Source: Beroe forskalii
Lineage: Eukaryota > Ctenophora > Nuda > Beroida > Beroidae
NCBI GenBank assembly: GCA_011033025.1
Contig: WFMF01000573.1
Span: 1-64,000 of the forward strand
Reading direction: 5' to 3'
Length of the DNA stretch: 64,000 nt
In this document: positions 23,259 to 35,900 of the stretch, piece by piece
Position numbering within the stretch: the first letter of the stretch is position 1
Layout of the letters: every line of letters starts with the position of its first letter
Position numbers and translations under genes: made by a program
Notes under the pieces: model-generated
What the model was told of the DNA's origin: nothing
Database searches by the model: none
What the model saw: only the letters and a program-made list of their open reading frames with translations

Positions 23259-25417
23259 TCATTTTGAGCTCATCTCGTCAAGTTTACCTTGCCAAATCTT
23301 GCAGTTCTCATCGAAATACTTATCCCAAATTCTCTCAATCGGCTTGTAATAAAACGTGTTATTAGCCAGATGAGACATCGGAGGCAAGTGATGGTTATGC
23401 GGATTAATCTCACTCATAACATCCGGAATTTGTCTCTCTGTATCCATCACAGGGGTCATTGGAGAAATCTGGACTGTCCCTCGTCTCTTATCAACATTCT
23501 TCCACGCCATGGATTTCTGCAGGAATTCCCGTTCCTGTTTATCTCTCAGAATAGCGTCTATGGAGTTCCCCAGAGCGTTGAAAGCCGGTCTCGTGATGTA
23601 CGTGATGAAACCAACTTGTGACTCCGGGATGTTTGTTGTGTGTCGGTCACAGAGCGGGGATATGGGGTACCCCAGGGATTTCTCCTGGTCCCCTTGGGCG
23701 AAGAACTCCTGCAAAATAGAAATAGAATTTTACAGTCTCATAATGTATTGTTAGACCTAAAAGTATAAATTCTTTCACTGAAAAGTCCCCAAACATGATA
23801 AAAATATGTGATTGAGGTGCATAAAAAGACAAGAAACCTGCATGAGACATTGGGTCCATCGTTCGTGAGATTCCCAGGGTTTGGAGGGTCCGGAGATGTC
23901 GGCACAGTGCAGCACCATGTTTAGCATGTCCTGGCGTTCGATCAGGGAGAGGTCGATTGTGCTGTTCTTCAGGGTGGAGATCTGAGAGTGGGTTGTTTAG
24001 GAGAGAACAATTTCAAGAGCATTCGCTATTCAGAAATCATGATCAACCAATCAAATTTCTTCGAATTAAGCTCAAAATTGCTGAAAGAGTTCAACGGTAA
24101 ATGGCGCAGATGCGTTCATACCTGCTTAAAATGTACAGCCATATCCGTTGACAGCACACAATCCACCACAATCTCCCGCATGCTCTTAAACTGGGCCTGC
24201 GTCATCGCCTCAAACGGGTTTATCTCCGTTAGAATCTTATACGCCTTGCTCACATGATGGTTCTCCAGCACCGATTTATCGTTATACAACATCGCCAGTT
24301 CAGAGTTGGCGACGGTGTGAAAAGCGTTGTTAGTTCCGGTGTGTTCCACATCGTGGATCATTGCTGAGAAGAGGAGTGAGAGAAGCTCGATCTGGCTCAA
24401 CCACTCCGTTATTTTGGTCGAGGTGATGAGATAGTAGGTCGTTTGGAGCACATCAGCTCCGTGAATTTCGTTGTGGTAGGGGTTGCAGTGTTTTCGGTAT
24501 CCCTCCTCGATCCTCATGCAATATTTGGTCAGCAGACTCGAGTTTATCTTGAATTCTTCGAAGAGTCCGCTAACATGTAGAACTTCGGTAAAAATCAAAG
24601 ATAACCCGTGGTGACTCGACATCTGATGCAGAGCGAACTGATCAAAGTTCCAGTTGCCCAAGTTGGTCGAAATGAAGCTGTACGTTTCCTCGGGAATTAC
24701 TCCGAAAGCATTTGCCTCCGCGAGGGAGAGAGACTCTGATCTGATATGGGCACCCGCGTTATTCATGTTAGCGATTAGCAGAGCATGCCGTACTGCCACA
24801 GCCATTTTCTTAAACTTCGTTATTCCTCGGTCTGAATTATTCTTCCCGTTGTAGGCAGAGACCCAGAAATTAACCGCTGAATCCTTTCTCTTTCGCTCCT
24901 CTAAATCCAAAATAGACTGCGAATCGAGCTTCCCGCCGTTGTTCGCCATTTCCGTAAGAATGACACAGTATTCCCTGAGATGATTGATGGTACAGAGAAT
25001 AGATACTTGATCCCTGACTTCGAGCGTCTTGCACATGCCCTGAAGACGTTCGATGATTGCCACGACCTCCTCTACAGACATAGAATCAGGGTTACTGAAC
25101 CGAGCGTCCATTGACATAAGTGACGAATTAGCTTCTGTGGAGTAGTTTCGTGGACGGAACTTGTTTCCCTCGCTTTCCAGTTTCAGAAGTTGTAACGGCT
25201 TGCAGTTCTTCGATTTCATGAACGTAAACACAGCTTCCTCCGTCTGTGTGCCGATCGTTGTATCTTCGTCATCTTGCGGATCGATCTGAGTCTTCGGCTT
25301 CACCTTATCCCGGACCCATTTGATTGGGGCGGGAGGTGGTCTTTCACTACAGCTCCATTTGATGTCGTTGATTGTATCTCTCGCAATAACAACAGAGCGA
25401 CTAAAACATGAACCCAT
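23259..25417 (-). CDS. PDE1-like cyclic nucleotide phosphodiesterase, complete
   Basis: Class I phosphodiesterases hydrolyse cAMP and/or cGMP; PDE1 members are Ca2+/calmodulin-stimulated. Minus-strand exons 25417-24122, 23981-23838 and 23708-23259 join in phase 0 to give 629 aa, near the usual PDE1 size. The catalytic domain begins about residue 250. It shows the metal-binding YHNEIHGADV (HNxxH), SAMIHDVEHTG and MVLHCADIS, and PDE1-typical LYNDKSVLENHHVS, LSTDMAVHFKQ and SPLCDR. The start at 25417 gives MGSCFSRS: Gly2, Cys4 and Ser6 fit N-myristoylation plus palmitoylation, which is unlike the usual soluble PDE1 N-terminus and suggests membrane attachment. I could not confirm a calmodulin-binding helix. 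The gene faces away from the WD40 gene across a 324-bp shared promoter region. PDE1 is the best match; another PDE1-like subfamily is possible. Confidence 0.88.
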
Positions 25418-25741
25418 CAAAGCACGGGCAAGCGATGGGACTACATTTTATCTTACGGCATTGATTAGATTTGCTGAAATTATGCGTAACGTATCGGAAA
25501 AGAAAGCAATATCAATGGCCAAACGCGCGCGCGTAGCAAAAACACGTGCACTGGTCGAGTAACCATAGCAACGGATTTTCCCACGGTTGCGCGCGCGCGT
25601 TATTACAATTACATTGCACTAATCAGTGAAGTTTTAGATTTATTTCCGCGTAATAATACTTCGTTTACTAACCTCTCGGTGCACCAGTTATATTCAGACC
25701 TACGATGACAAAATGGATGGCATCATAACCCACGTACTAAA
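25418..25741. promoter_or_regulatory. Divergent promoter region between PDE and WD40 genes
   Basis: The 324 bp between two head-to-head start codons must hold both promoters or parts of them. It contains two alternating purine-pyrimidine CG runs (aaacgcgcgcgcgtagc at about 25521 and gttgcgcgcgcgcgtta at about 25586), one CACGTG at 25542 and a CCACGG block. No TATA box is placed confidently. The high CpG content contrasts with the AT-rich surroundings. Confidence 0.5.
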
Positions 25742-28700
25742 ATGGAGGAAAACCTGAACGTGCCCCAACCGAAGCCCGTGAACCCGCACTCCCAAGGGAC
25801 GGACTGGTCATGGGAAAGGACGGACCAGGAGCTCCGAGCCATGCACATGGACCCCTTCTACTGCATCTCAACGACATCCGGACTCCAACTCCGCAAGACT
25901 TTCAACTTCAATCATGCCATTGATTATCTGGCAGCCACAACGAGTTTTGGGGGTGAAACATTCATTGCAGTCCAGAGTTTGGCGTCCAAATCAATAGTCC
26001 ATATTTGGAATACGGTTCAGCAGAAGAACACCAAAGTCAAGCTCAACTACCGGATCAACAGTTTCATAATCATCAACAATCTAATGATCGGTGTAGCGCT
26101 ATGTGGAGACGGAAAACTCAGAGTTTTCACCAGCGTACCCACGCTAGTAGAAGTTGCTTCCTTTGAACTGGTAAAACCTGCAACCTATCCGGTTTACAAC
26201 CCCTTCCGGAAAGGATATTCTCCTGGGAGGTATCAGTGAGGTGAACGTCTGGAGTTTCAGGGAAGCGGAGAAGGGGAAGCCAAAGAATCCGTTAGTGGAG
26301 GCAGTGAGGATGGATTTAGAGCAGGGCCAGTCGTTTTCTCCTAATTTGGGGGATCAGTGGGTCAGCTGTATTAGTGTGGACGAGAAATCTACACAGGTAA
26401 GTTATAGTGTTTAGAGGCCCAACTTCATCAAAATTGTTAAAAAACGAGTCACAAACTAGTGTGAAATGAACGGCAGTAGAGTGTATTCAGAATGGAAGAT
26501 TGTTGTCTTAGAACCCCATGTTTCGGTCACTGACAGTGAGATAAATAACTCCATTAACCCAGCACATGTGCGTGGAATTCTATCTCTCAGGTCGTGATAT
26601 CGGGAGAGAGCGTAGTGACGATCGTTGATGCGTACACGTACAACATCAAACACGTAATCAAGACACAGGAGTCCCCGACAATCACCATGACAACTCTCAT
26701 GCGTTGCTATGGACTACGCGATAACGGGTGAGCGGTGAGATGACAGTCAAGTTTGTAAATCTTCGTATTTGAAATAAAGATAAATTTAAACTTTGAATAC
26801 TTTCAAAAGTGGTAAAGAATAAATTTAAAGTTTCCATATTTTACAGGGCATCAGGATGGCAGTGTTAATATCTGGAGTATCTTGAACGGTAGCAATGCCC
26901 ACCGGATCAAAGCTCATCAGGTATGATTGTATGAACATCGATCATGTATAGAATCTGAGTGTCATATTTGTACTAACCGGATCAGTTTGTTTCTTTGACG
27001 AAAGTTATTGGATGACTGACAGTTTATACTTGTTTCAAAGAATGACTTTTTTCATTTCTCAGGCTAAGCTGACAGGCCTGGAAGTACACCACGGCATGGG
27101 ACTGTTGATAACCATTAGCCTGGACAAGACGATAAAAGTCATCCGCTTGAGCACTTTCGAGGAGGTATTCAAACTAATCTCTATTTTCTGTCTCAACTTT
27201 CTATTCCATTCATCTCAGTGAAATTCACTTTTTCACTCCCAGTCTACTTCTTCTTGACTTCTCCCCGCAGGTATATAACATCATGACGGGTGAGAAGATG
27301 GAGCACCTCAGAGTCCTGGACAGGAACAGTCTGGCCTACTGCACCAAGTACAGTGTCAAGGTGTGGAACTTGTACCAGGTGGACTCCCTCGTCAACAGAC
27401 TCTTCTCTGAGGTGAAATAATAATCAATGTGTTGGGTAGGTCGTGTCGTTGTTTTATGGTCGGGTGAGCGTGAAATGGCCGGATCCGAGATTAACGTTTG
27501 AGCACCTTGTGAAGTTTAGAAGATTTATATCGAATTCAAGGTCTAATTGAAGTGTAAACGAGGATATTATTTTTACAAGTCCCCACTCTTTCCACTTCTC
27601 ACGCCCTGACACCCCAGCCCGAATCCCAGGTCCACAGAATGAGGAGGACGGGAGAAGGACAGCTCCTGGTGGACGCGGAGGACGGAGGACTGCGGTTAAT
27701 GGGACTGAAGGACGGGGAGATCATCACCACCGTGTTTAGTACTTCAAATACTAACAACTTCTACCTCAAGTACTCTGCTTATTCTAGATCAAGGTATACG
27801 AGTCGTACTTGTATGAAATTTATCATCTGTTGAAAGACTAATGAGTCCGAGCGGCGAAAAATCGAATCTTGGAAGTCGAACTCTCTAAATTCAAACTCTA
27901 CGCATAAGAGTATATTCTTCCAGTTTTTAAAATGCCCCAGTTGATGCTTTCCCTCCTGTCCCAGGAACATGACGTTCATACTGAACCCTACCCTGGGGCA
28001 TGTTGAGGGTTATTGCTGTGACTCACATCCCGCTGAACTAAACCTTCTCTACAAGACGGAGGGGCAGAACGTCAGCGCTATCTGCGAGGTACGTTGCCAT
28101 GGCAACGGATAGGGTTTTCGTACAATATATTGGGGATATTTCAGATGAAATAGTGGATATATCAGAGCTGAGTTGGAGTACATCAAAATGATAGGAAGTG
28201 ATAGGGAATGGTTTGAAGTGGGAAGATGCTGACACCAACTATCCCTCAGGCGTACCTTGGCATCCCCTACTGGCTCCCCACAGCTAAACGCAGCAAAACC
28301 CGCACAGAAACAACCCTCAGTCTGCTGATGGTGGCGACGGCTGAAGGGCGGCTTCTGGTGGCTGATGCCCCTGAGTGGCTGCACCTGCCTCAGCCGATCA
28401 ACATCGAGCGGGGGATGGTCAGGGATATGGTAAGAGGGAGATGTGGTCTTCGATCGTGGAATCGCTAATGAGTTTGTGGCGATCAAAATCTGCCGAATTA
28501 TTGAATATTGATTTAATCGGAATTGGAAATTTGGTCTTTCGAATTTCTATTTCCCAGGAGGCCTCAGTTGCGGGTGAGGGAGGTAAGAAGTGTACCCTGC
28601 AGTGCTGACAGGAAACTCTCCTTCCTATATATCGGTCTATCTACTCTCCATCTCTACTGGTGAGAAAGGATAAACTTTCAGAATTTCAGATTTATTGCAT

Positions 28701-31700
28701 TGATCTGAAATTGATTAAATTCGGATTCAGAGTGCGGATAAATTTTAATGACAGACTTACTCACTCAACTAACACACCAGCTAACAATCCAATCACTCAA
28801 ATAACTAACTCCCATCCCCAGACCACAACCTCTCAATCAGTCTGAGACACGTCCTCACCCTCCCCTCCCAAATATCTCTGTTCTTGGTGTCTGATGTCTT
28901 CCTTATGGTAACCTTCAACAATCTCATGTCACTTGTCCACTTCCCAAGGTTTTATAAGATCTAAAATTTCTTCTCTTTTCTGAATTTATGGATAAAAAAT
29001 TTGATGAAAGTTTTATTTTTCTACATTTCACTATGAACGAAATTGTGATTTTCTCAATGAGTAATGAGTATTGAGTAGTATAAGCAATGAGTATTGAGTA
29101 ATGAGAATAGTGCTTATTCTGATTCTCAAAATTCCGCGATTTAACACGAATTTACAGTATTTTGGAGAAGGATGGTTTACATTCAACTGTGCTGGATTCA
29201 ACTACTGCGATTGCGGAATCTTACGTCAAGGTAGGTTTCGTCGGATGGGACACAAGTTCATTAAAACTTTTTCTATTTAAAATCAGCTTAAATTATTCTC
29301 AGCCAATATATCCAATTTTCTAAAATCCCAAACCCCATTAAAACCCAAACCACACTCAATCTTAGATCCCCATCACAACTCTATCCTGTACCCCAAATCC
29401 TCAAACACACCCCAGACCACACTCAATCCCTCCCCAGATCAGTAAGCAGAGTGAGACGGACGCCCACACGAGCACTATCACTGACATGGACGCTCTGAGT
29501 TCCCTGGAGATATTCGTTACTGTCAGTGCTGGGGACTTCTTCCTGAAGGTGTGGGATAGCAACAATACCTTGCTGCGTGAGTTACATAATCTAACTTCGA
29601 TCATTCTAACTCAGTAATTTCCTTCGCCCATCGCGACGGAAGTTGGAAAAGCTTAATTCTTTTCCAGATTTCCGACTTCCGTGGAACCCAGCTTGCCTAT
29701 TATTCCTGTTGCCTCTGATGATTTACCTAATTACCCAGTACCAGACCAAAGCGAATATGGATCCGTGCCATAATGCCCAAATTTATAGCCAGCTCACGAA
29801 TAAATGCACTTATTTTCAACAATTCGGCAGCGCACTGTTTATGACGTCGTTGTGACCGCCTATTGATTCTGAGCGTATATAATGACATTCCTTGCCCCAG
29901 GTGAGATTCTCTTCAGCAACCCGGTCTACGGCATCACCTTCGCCACAGACTACGGGGTGATCTTCTGCACACAGAACTCCAACATAAACGTTATCCCGGT
30001 TGCTAACTACATGCCTCCGCAATACATCCAGAAACTTCTGAATATGGATTGGAGTAGTGCTGCCATGGTAACAGACTCCCTAGTCGCGGTATGTTATAGG
30101 GATTTGGGTGTGTTATAAATTGAAGGGAATAGTTTGAGAGATTTAGACTATTTGAGAGATTTAGTAGCCGTATGTTGGGTGATATTGCCTCCGCAATACA
30201 TCCAGAGGGTTCTTATAACATGGATTGGAGTAGTGATGCCATGGTTCCAGACTCACTGGTCGCGGTAATGTGGGATGATACAGGATATGTAAGGGTGTGC
30301 CATTTAAGCATTTAAGGGGGTATTTTAGAGAGATTTAGGCGATTTTAGAGTAATCGTTTTATGTGTTACAAGTTGAAAATTACATCTCTCATCCCTGAAT
30401 ACAAAAGAATGGCCATGCAGCCTATACTTTAATAACGTTCATTAAAACGCGCCATTATAAATCCAAACCACACTTTCCACCTTAGTAAGAAAATTGAAAA
30501 CGTTGAATAATACGAGAAAGTTAAGAATATATCAGAAATTTTTCGAAAATAATGTTATATTATCGTTTTCAGGTACCGTCCGTGTCGTCCGGCTCGGAGC
30601 CGGACGTAGTCCCGCTCTCCCTGTACGAAAGGAGGAAGGAGAAGGTGAACAGACAGGAAAGAGGGGAAGGGAGGTTCTCAAAGAACGGGAGGAAAAAGAG
30701 GGATCCACCCAGGGATGACGATAGCTCCAAAGGTACAGGATAAACTTTAGAATTCATGAACTGAAGATTGAATATTTGCAGTTGAAGATTCTCGATATGA
30801 GAAAATAGGAATATTGTAATTAGAATCAAAGATGGAATGGCAGCTGTGGTAAATAGTTCCTCTCGGACTTAACCATTTTCATGTTTTCCAGGGGGTTCAA
30901 CACGGGAGGATCAAGGAAGTAAGCGAGGAGGAGGGGGTGGGAGTGGGGGCAGCTCCAGACAAGACAACAACGACAACAGACAGGTAGACAACTTAGTGGG
31001 GTTTGTTTTCAATAATTTTATCCCTAACCACACGTTATGTTACCACAAGCGGTCCAAATGTAAGGGTCCTATTAATTCTGTAATTGAAACCAACCTAATA
31101 GTTGGTTGATATGATTAAAAACATGGTAAAACTAACTTGGTAACTTGGTAACTTGTAAAAACCCTTTAAACCTTGACAGGCCGACAACTCCTCTCGACAA
31201 AGCAGAGGAGCCCTCTCCTCCGGAAACTCAGACAGATCAACTGACCGTGCTGCTCCACTGGAAAGTGTGGAGGAAATCCTCCCAGTGGATGGAAATAACG
31301 ATGATCCCCGGCCAGTATCCCCTGATCCCTCCGAGTTTAGCATCATAGAACAGATCCTGCCCTGTGCTCCAGACGGTTACATCCCCAACTCTGTAGCCAG
31401 GATCATGTTCACCCACCTCCTAGAATTCCAGATTCTCTTCAGTCCGGCGGCTACAGCGCCCACTGTTGCTCACTCACGGCGCTCCTCGATGAGAAGTCGG
31501 AAAGTGTCAGGCAGCTCGCAATCCTTCACCATTCTGTCCATGCCTTCCAACCGAAACATGCTCCAATCCCGATTGTCGAGGAAAGCGACGGTCTTCTCGC
31601 CCCAGAAATCCACTTCGACAGTGCCTCTCGGAAATCTTCCTCCCGGTACAGTAATCGCCTGGGAGCACACCCCAACATGCTCGGTTCCGACATGTCACGC

Positions 31701-34700
31701 CTCTTCGTGTCCTCCTCCTCGGAGCAGAGCAGACTGTCCCCGGTGGATTCCTCAGAGCTGCTGGATGCCCTGAATAACTCCTCCCAGTCTGATCAGGAGA
31801 AGAGATCAACGTTTGCTGGGATCGCGTTGAAGGATCAGACTCCGTCGTACGAAAATGCCGAGAGAGTGCCTAAGAAACGGAGCAAAAAGTCGTCGCTTGG
31901 TAGGAAAAGTGATGGTGTTGTTTTCACGGACGCCAACGGTGATATCATTTACAGCTCTGACGTATCTCAGTCTGAAGATGCGGATCTTGAGGAAGAAGGT
32001 CTGGAGCCGCTAACTTCACTGAAACCGAAACAAGGCGGGGAGAAACCAGCCGGACGTCGGGCGTCCAGAAGAGCGTCCGTTGTGAAGGCAAAGAAGAGAC
32101 GAGGAACGAGGAAGGACGCGGAGTTGACTCAATCAGATCAGGAAAATGCGAAATCTGTCGTGAAGAAGGCAAAGTCTGATAGAAAACTTCGAGCGGATGG
32201 CAGTGTTCCTAAGATAGAAATATCTTTACCAAACCAGGAGAGTTTGGAGAAGATATCCAAGTTATCCTTCAAAGAAAGCCTGAAAGAAATTGAAGTACAG
32301 GAATCACCGACAGATAAGATTCTTTACATCACTCACTGCTTCAACACGTGCGAGAAGCCCAAGGAATACTTCAAGTTTATCCAAATATTTGATCAGTTCG
32401 TCAATGAGCTAGAAAACGAGCCCTTGGATGTTGGGGAAGTTGACCAGATAGTCTCAATAGCTACTGAGCTACATGAAGAGGAGGAAATAGACACAGCACA
32501 CTTCACCGAGCTCCTGAGAAGTACCATGAAATGTGACGCGGATGATTCGGTCAAGTTCAACGTTTTGACAGCTATTATCAGAGCTAACACAGAGCATGCA
32601 GAGCGAGAGGAAGGCAAGCCTGGAGTTGCTAAGGATATTCTGATGGAAATCATACCGTTTCTACTCCACGACAATGAGGAAATCAAGGAGAGGGCTTTCA
32701 GGGAACTCAGTGAGATTGCTAATGTGCATACACAGCAAGATCTAAGGGATTTGTTGGTGGGACTTAACGTGCTCCCTGAATCCTGTACAGCGGATGACAT
32801 TGAGATCGCTTCCAACGGAAAGATCCTCAACATACAGTACTGGAAGAACGAAATAGGAAGTCCACTGCCGAATGTGGCATCGAAAACATCAGAAGAACTC
32901 CAAATCATATCCGAGTTCGAGATTTCAGTTGATCCGAGCAACGTGTCTCTCGCAACGGAAGGTGGATCCATCAGATCCAAGAAGAAATCTAACATGAGTC
33001 TCACGTACGACTCCAAGTCCGGTAAAACGTTGTCTAAGTCCGAGCGACTCTCGGTTGGTCTGACCGGATCTCCCCAACCGACCACGACACCGCCCGGCTC
33101 TGCAACTGGCGCCTCCCCAGAAAGCGGTGGAGCAGCTCTTGAAGACGATGATTTGGTTCATGTTCCTTCAGTGGACATCAGAGGAGAATCATCGGAGCTG
33201 ATGGGATGCCGGTGATGCTGGGGAACCAGAACATCGGATCGTTTAGAAACGAGGGCAGGTTGTACAACTCAACTAATGATTTGATGATGTGGTACGATGG
33301 ATCGGATGATAATTTCTATGATCCTGAGAGGAGGGTGGTGGGGTCTTTGCTGCCAGATGGTAGTGTGGCTGTGCCGGACAACCTGAACCTTGTGTCCCAT
33401 CACTCGGTTATCAAGCAGGGCAAAGATTTGGTGAGGTTTGCTGGGAATTGCGATTGTAATGGCGTGATCAAGGATGATAATGGCGTTATTCTAGGAAAGC
33501 TGACGAAAGAAGGCGAGTTTATCAGCAGAGATGGGATTCTGTATAATTGTGATGGGATTTACGTTGGGAAACAGTGCTATGATGAGAACAGGATGTATGC
33601 AAATGGTGAGATATTCGATAAGAATAACAGCTATTGGGGCCATGTTGGGCCTGATAACACCATGATTCACTTATCGGGTGTGATACTCGATTCTTCCGGA
33701 ATAAAGATCGGGCACATTGAAGAGTATGGTGGAAAGTTGAACAAATGCGTCCGGAACTTTGAGTTGGATGAAACTAAAACGGATAGTGGGGTGTGCATTG
33801 ATGATCCTTACACCAACAAGGAGCTAAGGGATGAGGAAGGTGGAATCATGGGGAAATTCAAAAACAAGGATACGATCATTACAACCTGTGGGGACATATT
33901 CGATCGAAACGGAACATATCTTGGTCAACTCTTGGCAAACGGCCAAGTCATGATTAAAGAGGAAGCTACAAAACTGGTAACAGCGGACATCGCAAAATCA
34001 ACGACAGTCACTCAAATGCAGATCTAGAGCGATACCTCCGTTTGACAGGGGCTGCCCAGACATAACAGAGCAGATCGTCTCAGGGCTGCAGTGACGGAAC
34101 ATGAGCTGGAGATGGCTCGGCAGAGAAGGATGAAGGAGATTGGACATGAGTGGGGTAAGTACAGGGACTTCCCGAGCGATACAGCCCTGGGTTCAGAACC
34201 TGATCAGGGGTATGCTAGTGAGGATAAACTGCTGTTTGACATCACCCAATCAGTGCCACTGCTCCCCACACTCAATGAGATCAAAGGACAGCGACTGGTG
34301 AAAACTATCACCTTCTCTCGATCCATGGCTTCCTTCCCGAGCACAAACACCAATAACAAGAGCATAACGATCGAGCCCATGCCTTCCAAACTAAACGCCC
34401 ACACCGCATCATCGGACGGAAACACGCAGTTCGGAGTGCTGAAAGTGAACTGGACCACTCGGTCCATAGACCCTCTCAACTCCTCCACTCTACCCCTCCT
34501 CCTCCCCCCTCCCCCCTCGCGAGTAGCTGCAGCAGTAGCCCCCTCCCCGCCCAGTACTGTCCCTAGGCTGCCCAGCATCTACGATAGGGAGAGTCAGAGG
34601 GTCACGAGGCAATCCCGGACTGCCTCGGGGGATTATCTGATGAAGATGGCATCGAGTTATCTGAAGAAGGAGATAGATGATGAGATGAAGAGGTTTAGAG

Positions 34701-34789
34701 GTCCGAGGAGGCTAAAGTCAATGACATTCCAAGGCCAAACGCACACCACGCCCGTGCTATCCGGCAGGAAAGACGTGATGTGTTGCTAA
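25742..34789 (+). CDS. Large WD40-repeat protein, WDR87/WDR97-like, with several frame breaks
   Basis: The ATG at 25742 starts MEENLNVPQPKPVNPHSQGT. WD-type blades follow in exons 25742-26396, 26591-26727, 26847-26920, 27063-27164, 27271-27411, 27618-27793, 27965-28088, 28250-28429, about 28558-28663, 28822-28901, 29158-29231, 29438-29576 and 29901-30089. Examples are DILLGGISEVNVWSF, GSVNIWSILNG, SLDKTIKVIRL and YSVKVWNLYQ. Lys/Arg-rich exons (30573-30731, 30893-30981) lead into a long terminal exon from 31181. That exon has acidic/basic low complexity, a helical part of about 200 aa resembling armadillo-type repeats (residues around DILMEIIPFLLHDNEEIKER), then ~30-aa repeats of the form G-x-I-x-D-x-x-G-x-x-x-G (33206-34027), and a basic tail to 34789. 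Frame breaks fall near 26215, 26727/26847, 28558, 31450, 33205 and 34025. Family assignment is tentative. Confidence 0.62.
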
Positions 34790-35610
34790 AGGAGCAGGTT
34801 TTCTGACAAGATTCAAAGATGGTTGTTATATCAAACAGAATATTATAGTGTCGTCACGACAATTTCTGCGACTCTGACAGTAAATGCTTCAAGACAAAGG
34901 GACATTCATTCAACTAATTATGTATTTGTTTAATGTTTATGATGTTATTTAGTAATTAGTTATTTGACAAGTTTGATGATTATTATCGAGATACGTGTTT
35001 ATATTTTAACGATAAGGAAATGCAAAAGATTGAAATTGAAGATTTGAAAATTTGTTGTCCATTTAGGTTTAAAATTCAATGTATCACAAAACATAAAACA
35101 AGAAATTTTGTCTATCATAATAATCTTTAAAATAATTTTCATGATAATTGATTTGATAACCAACCAGAATTTTCAAATTCTGAGAAAGATAGCGCCATAG
35201 CATTAACCTCATTCAAAATTCGCTCTTAGCAACATGAAGTGATGTGCAAATTTGTGAATTTCAGCTTTTTGGGTTTAAGATTGTCTCCATCAAAGGACAA
35301 TTAATTTTTGAAAATATTTATATTCAAATATTTCATTTCAACCAAGGTATAGATAAATTATACATCATGAGAATGAGGCAACACATTCTGAAATTTAGAG
35401 CGGGGGTACAATGAACAAAGCTACAAGGAAAGAGACCATCCTAATTCAAATAAAGATGGCCTAAAGGTCAATTCGGCCTCGGATACATGCATCATGCAAG
35501 ATGAAACAATTCTCTATTCTTCTTTTCTTTCTCGTTCACACTGGATTTAATCCGCAACAGCATGAGTTTCCTTCCTTCCCCGCTTGTGAGTTGTGGGAAA
35601 GCGGTGTTAG
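34790..35610. other. Intergenic, probable 3' UTRs
   Basis: AT-rich DNA between the convergent WD40 and GPCR genes. Possible AATAAA-like signals are present, but no gene or repeat can be supported before the minisatellite that begins about 35612. Confidence 0.45.
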
Positions 35611-35611
35611 C

Positions 35612-35900
35612 AAAGTAACTCAGCGCCTTGAGAATGTGATCTCACAGTTACTTGGCGCCTGGAGAATGTGATCTTAAAGTTACTCGGCGCCTGGAGAATT
35701 TACTTGGCGCCTTGAGAATGTGATCTTAAAGTTACTCGGCGCCTTGAGAATTTACTTGGCGCCTTGAGAATGTGATCTCAAAGTTACTTGGCGCCTTGAG
35801 AATGTGATCTCAAAGTTACTTGGCGCCTTGAGAATATGAACTCAATGTTACTTGGCGCCTTAAGAATGTGATCTCAAAGTTACTCGGCGCCTTGAGAATT
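35612..35900. repeat. GGCGCCTTGAGAAT minisatellite overlapping a GPCR 3' end
   Basis: Units of about 35 bp (cttggcgccttgagaatgtg then atctcaaagtta), with some shortened to about 20 bp, repeat roughly nine times. The array runs into the coding end of the GPCR gene; the last codons and stop (35860) lie inside it. Confidence 0.9.

Noticed and set aside
26170-26239. A 70-nt intron (GTAAAA...GTGAG) that would also fix the first frame break of the WD40 gene
   Set aside because: It would remove the strongly WD40-like DILLGGISEV coding; a single-base shift explains the sequence better.
31507-33161. Several long minus-strand ORFs opposite the WD40 gene's last exon
   Set aside because: Shadows of the GC-richer plus-strand coding sequence.
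26215-33210. Programmed ribosomal frameshifting in the WD40 gene
   Set aside because: Breaks are numerous and lack a common slippery sequence or downstream structure.
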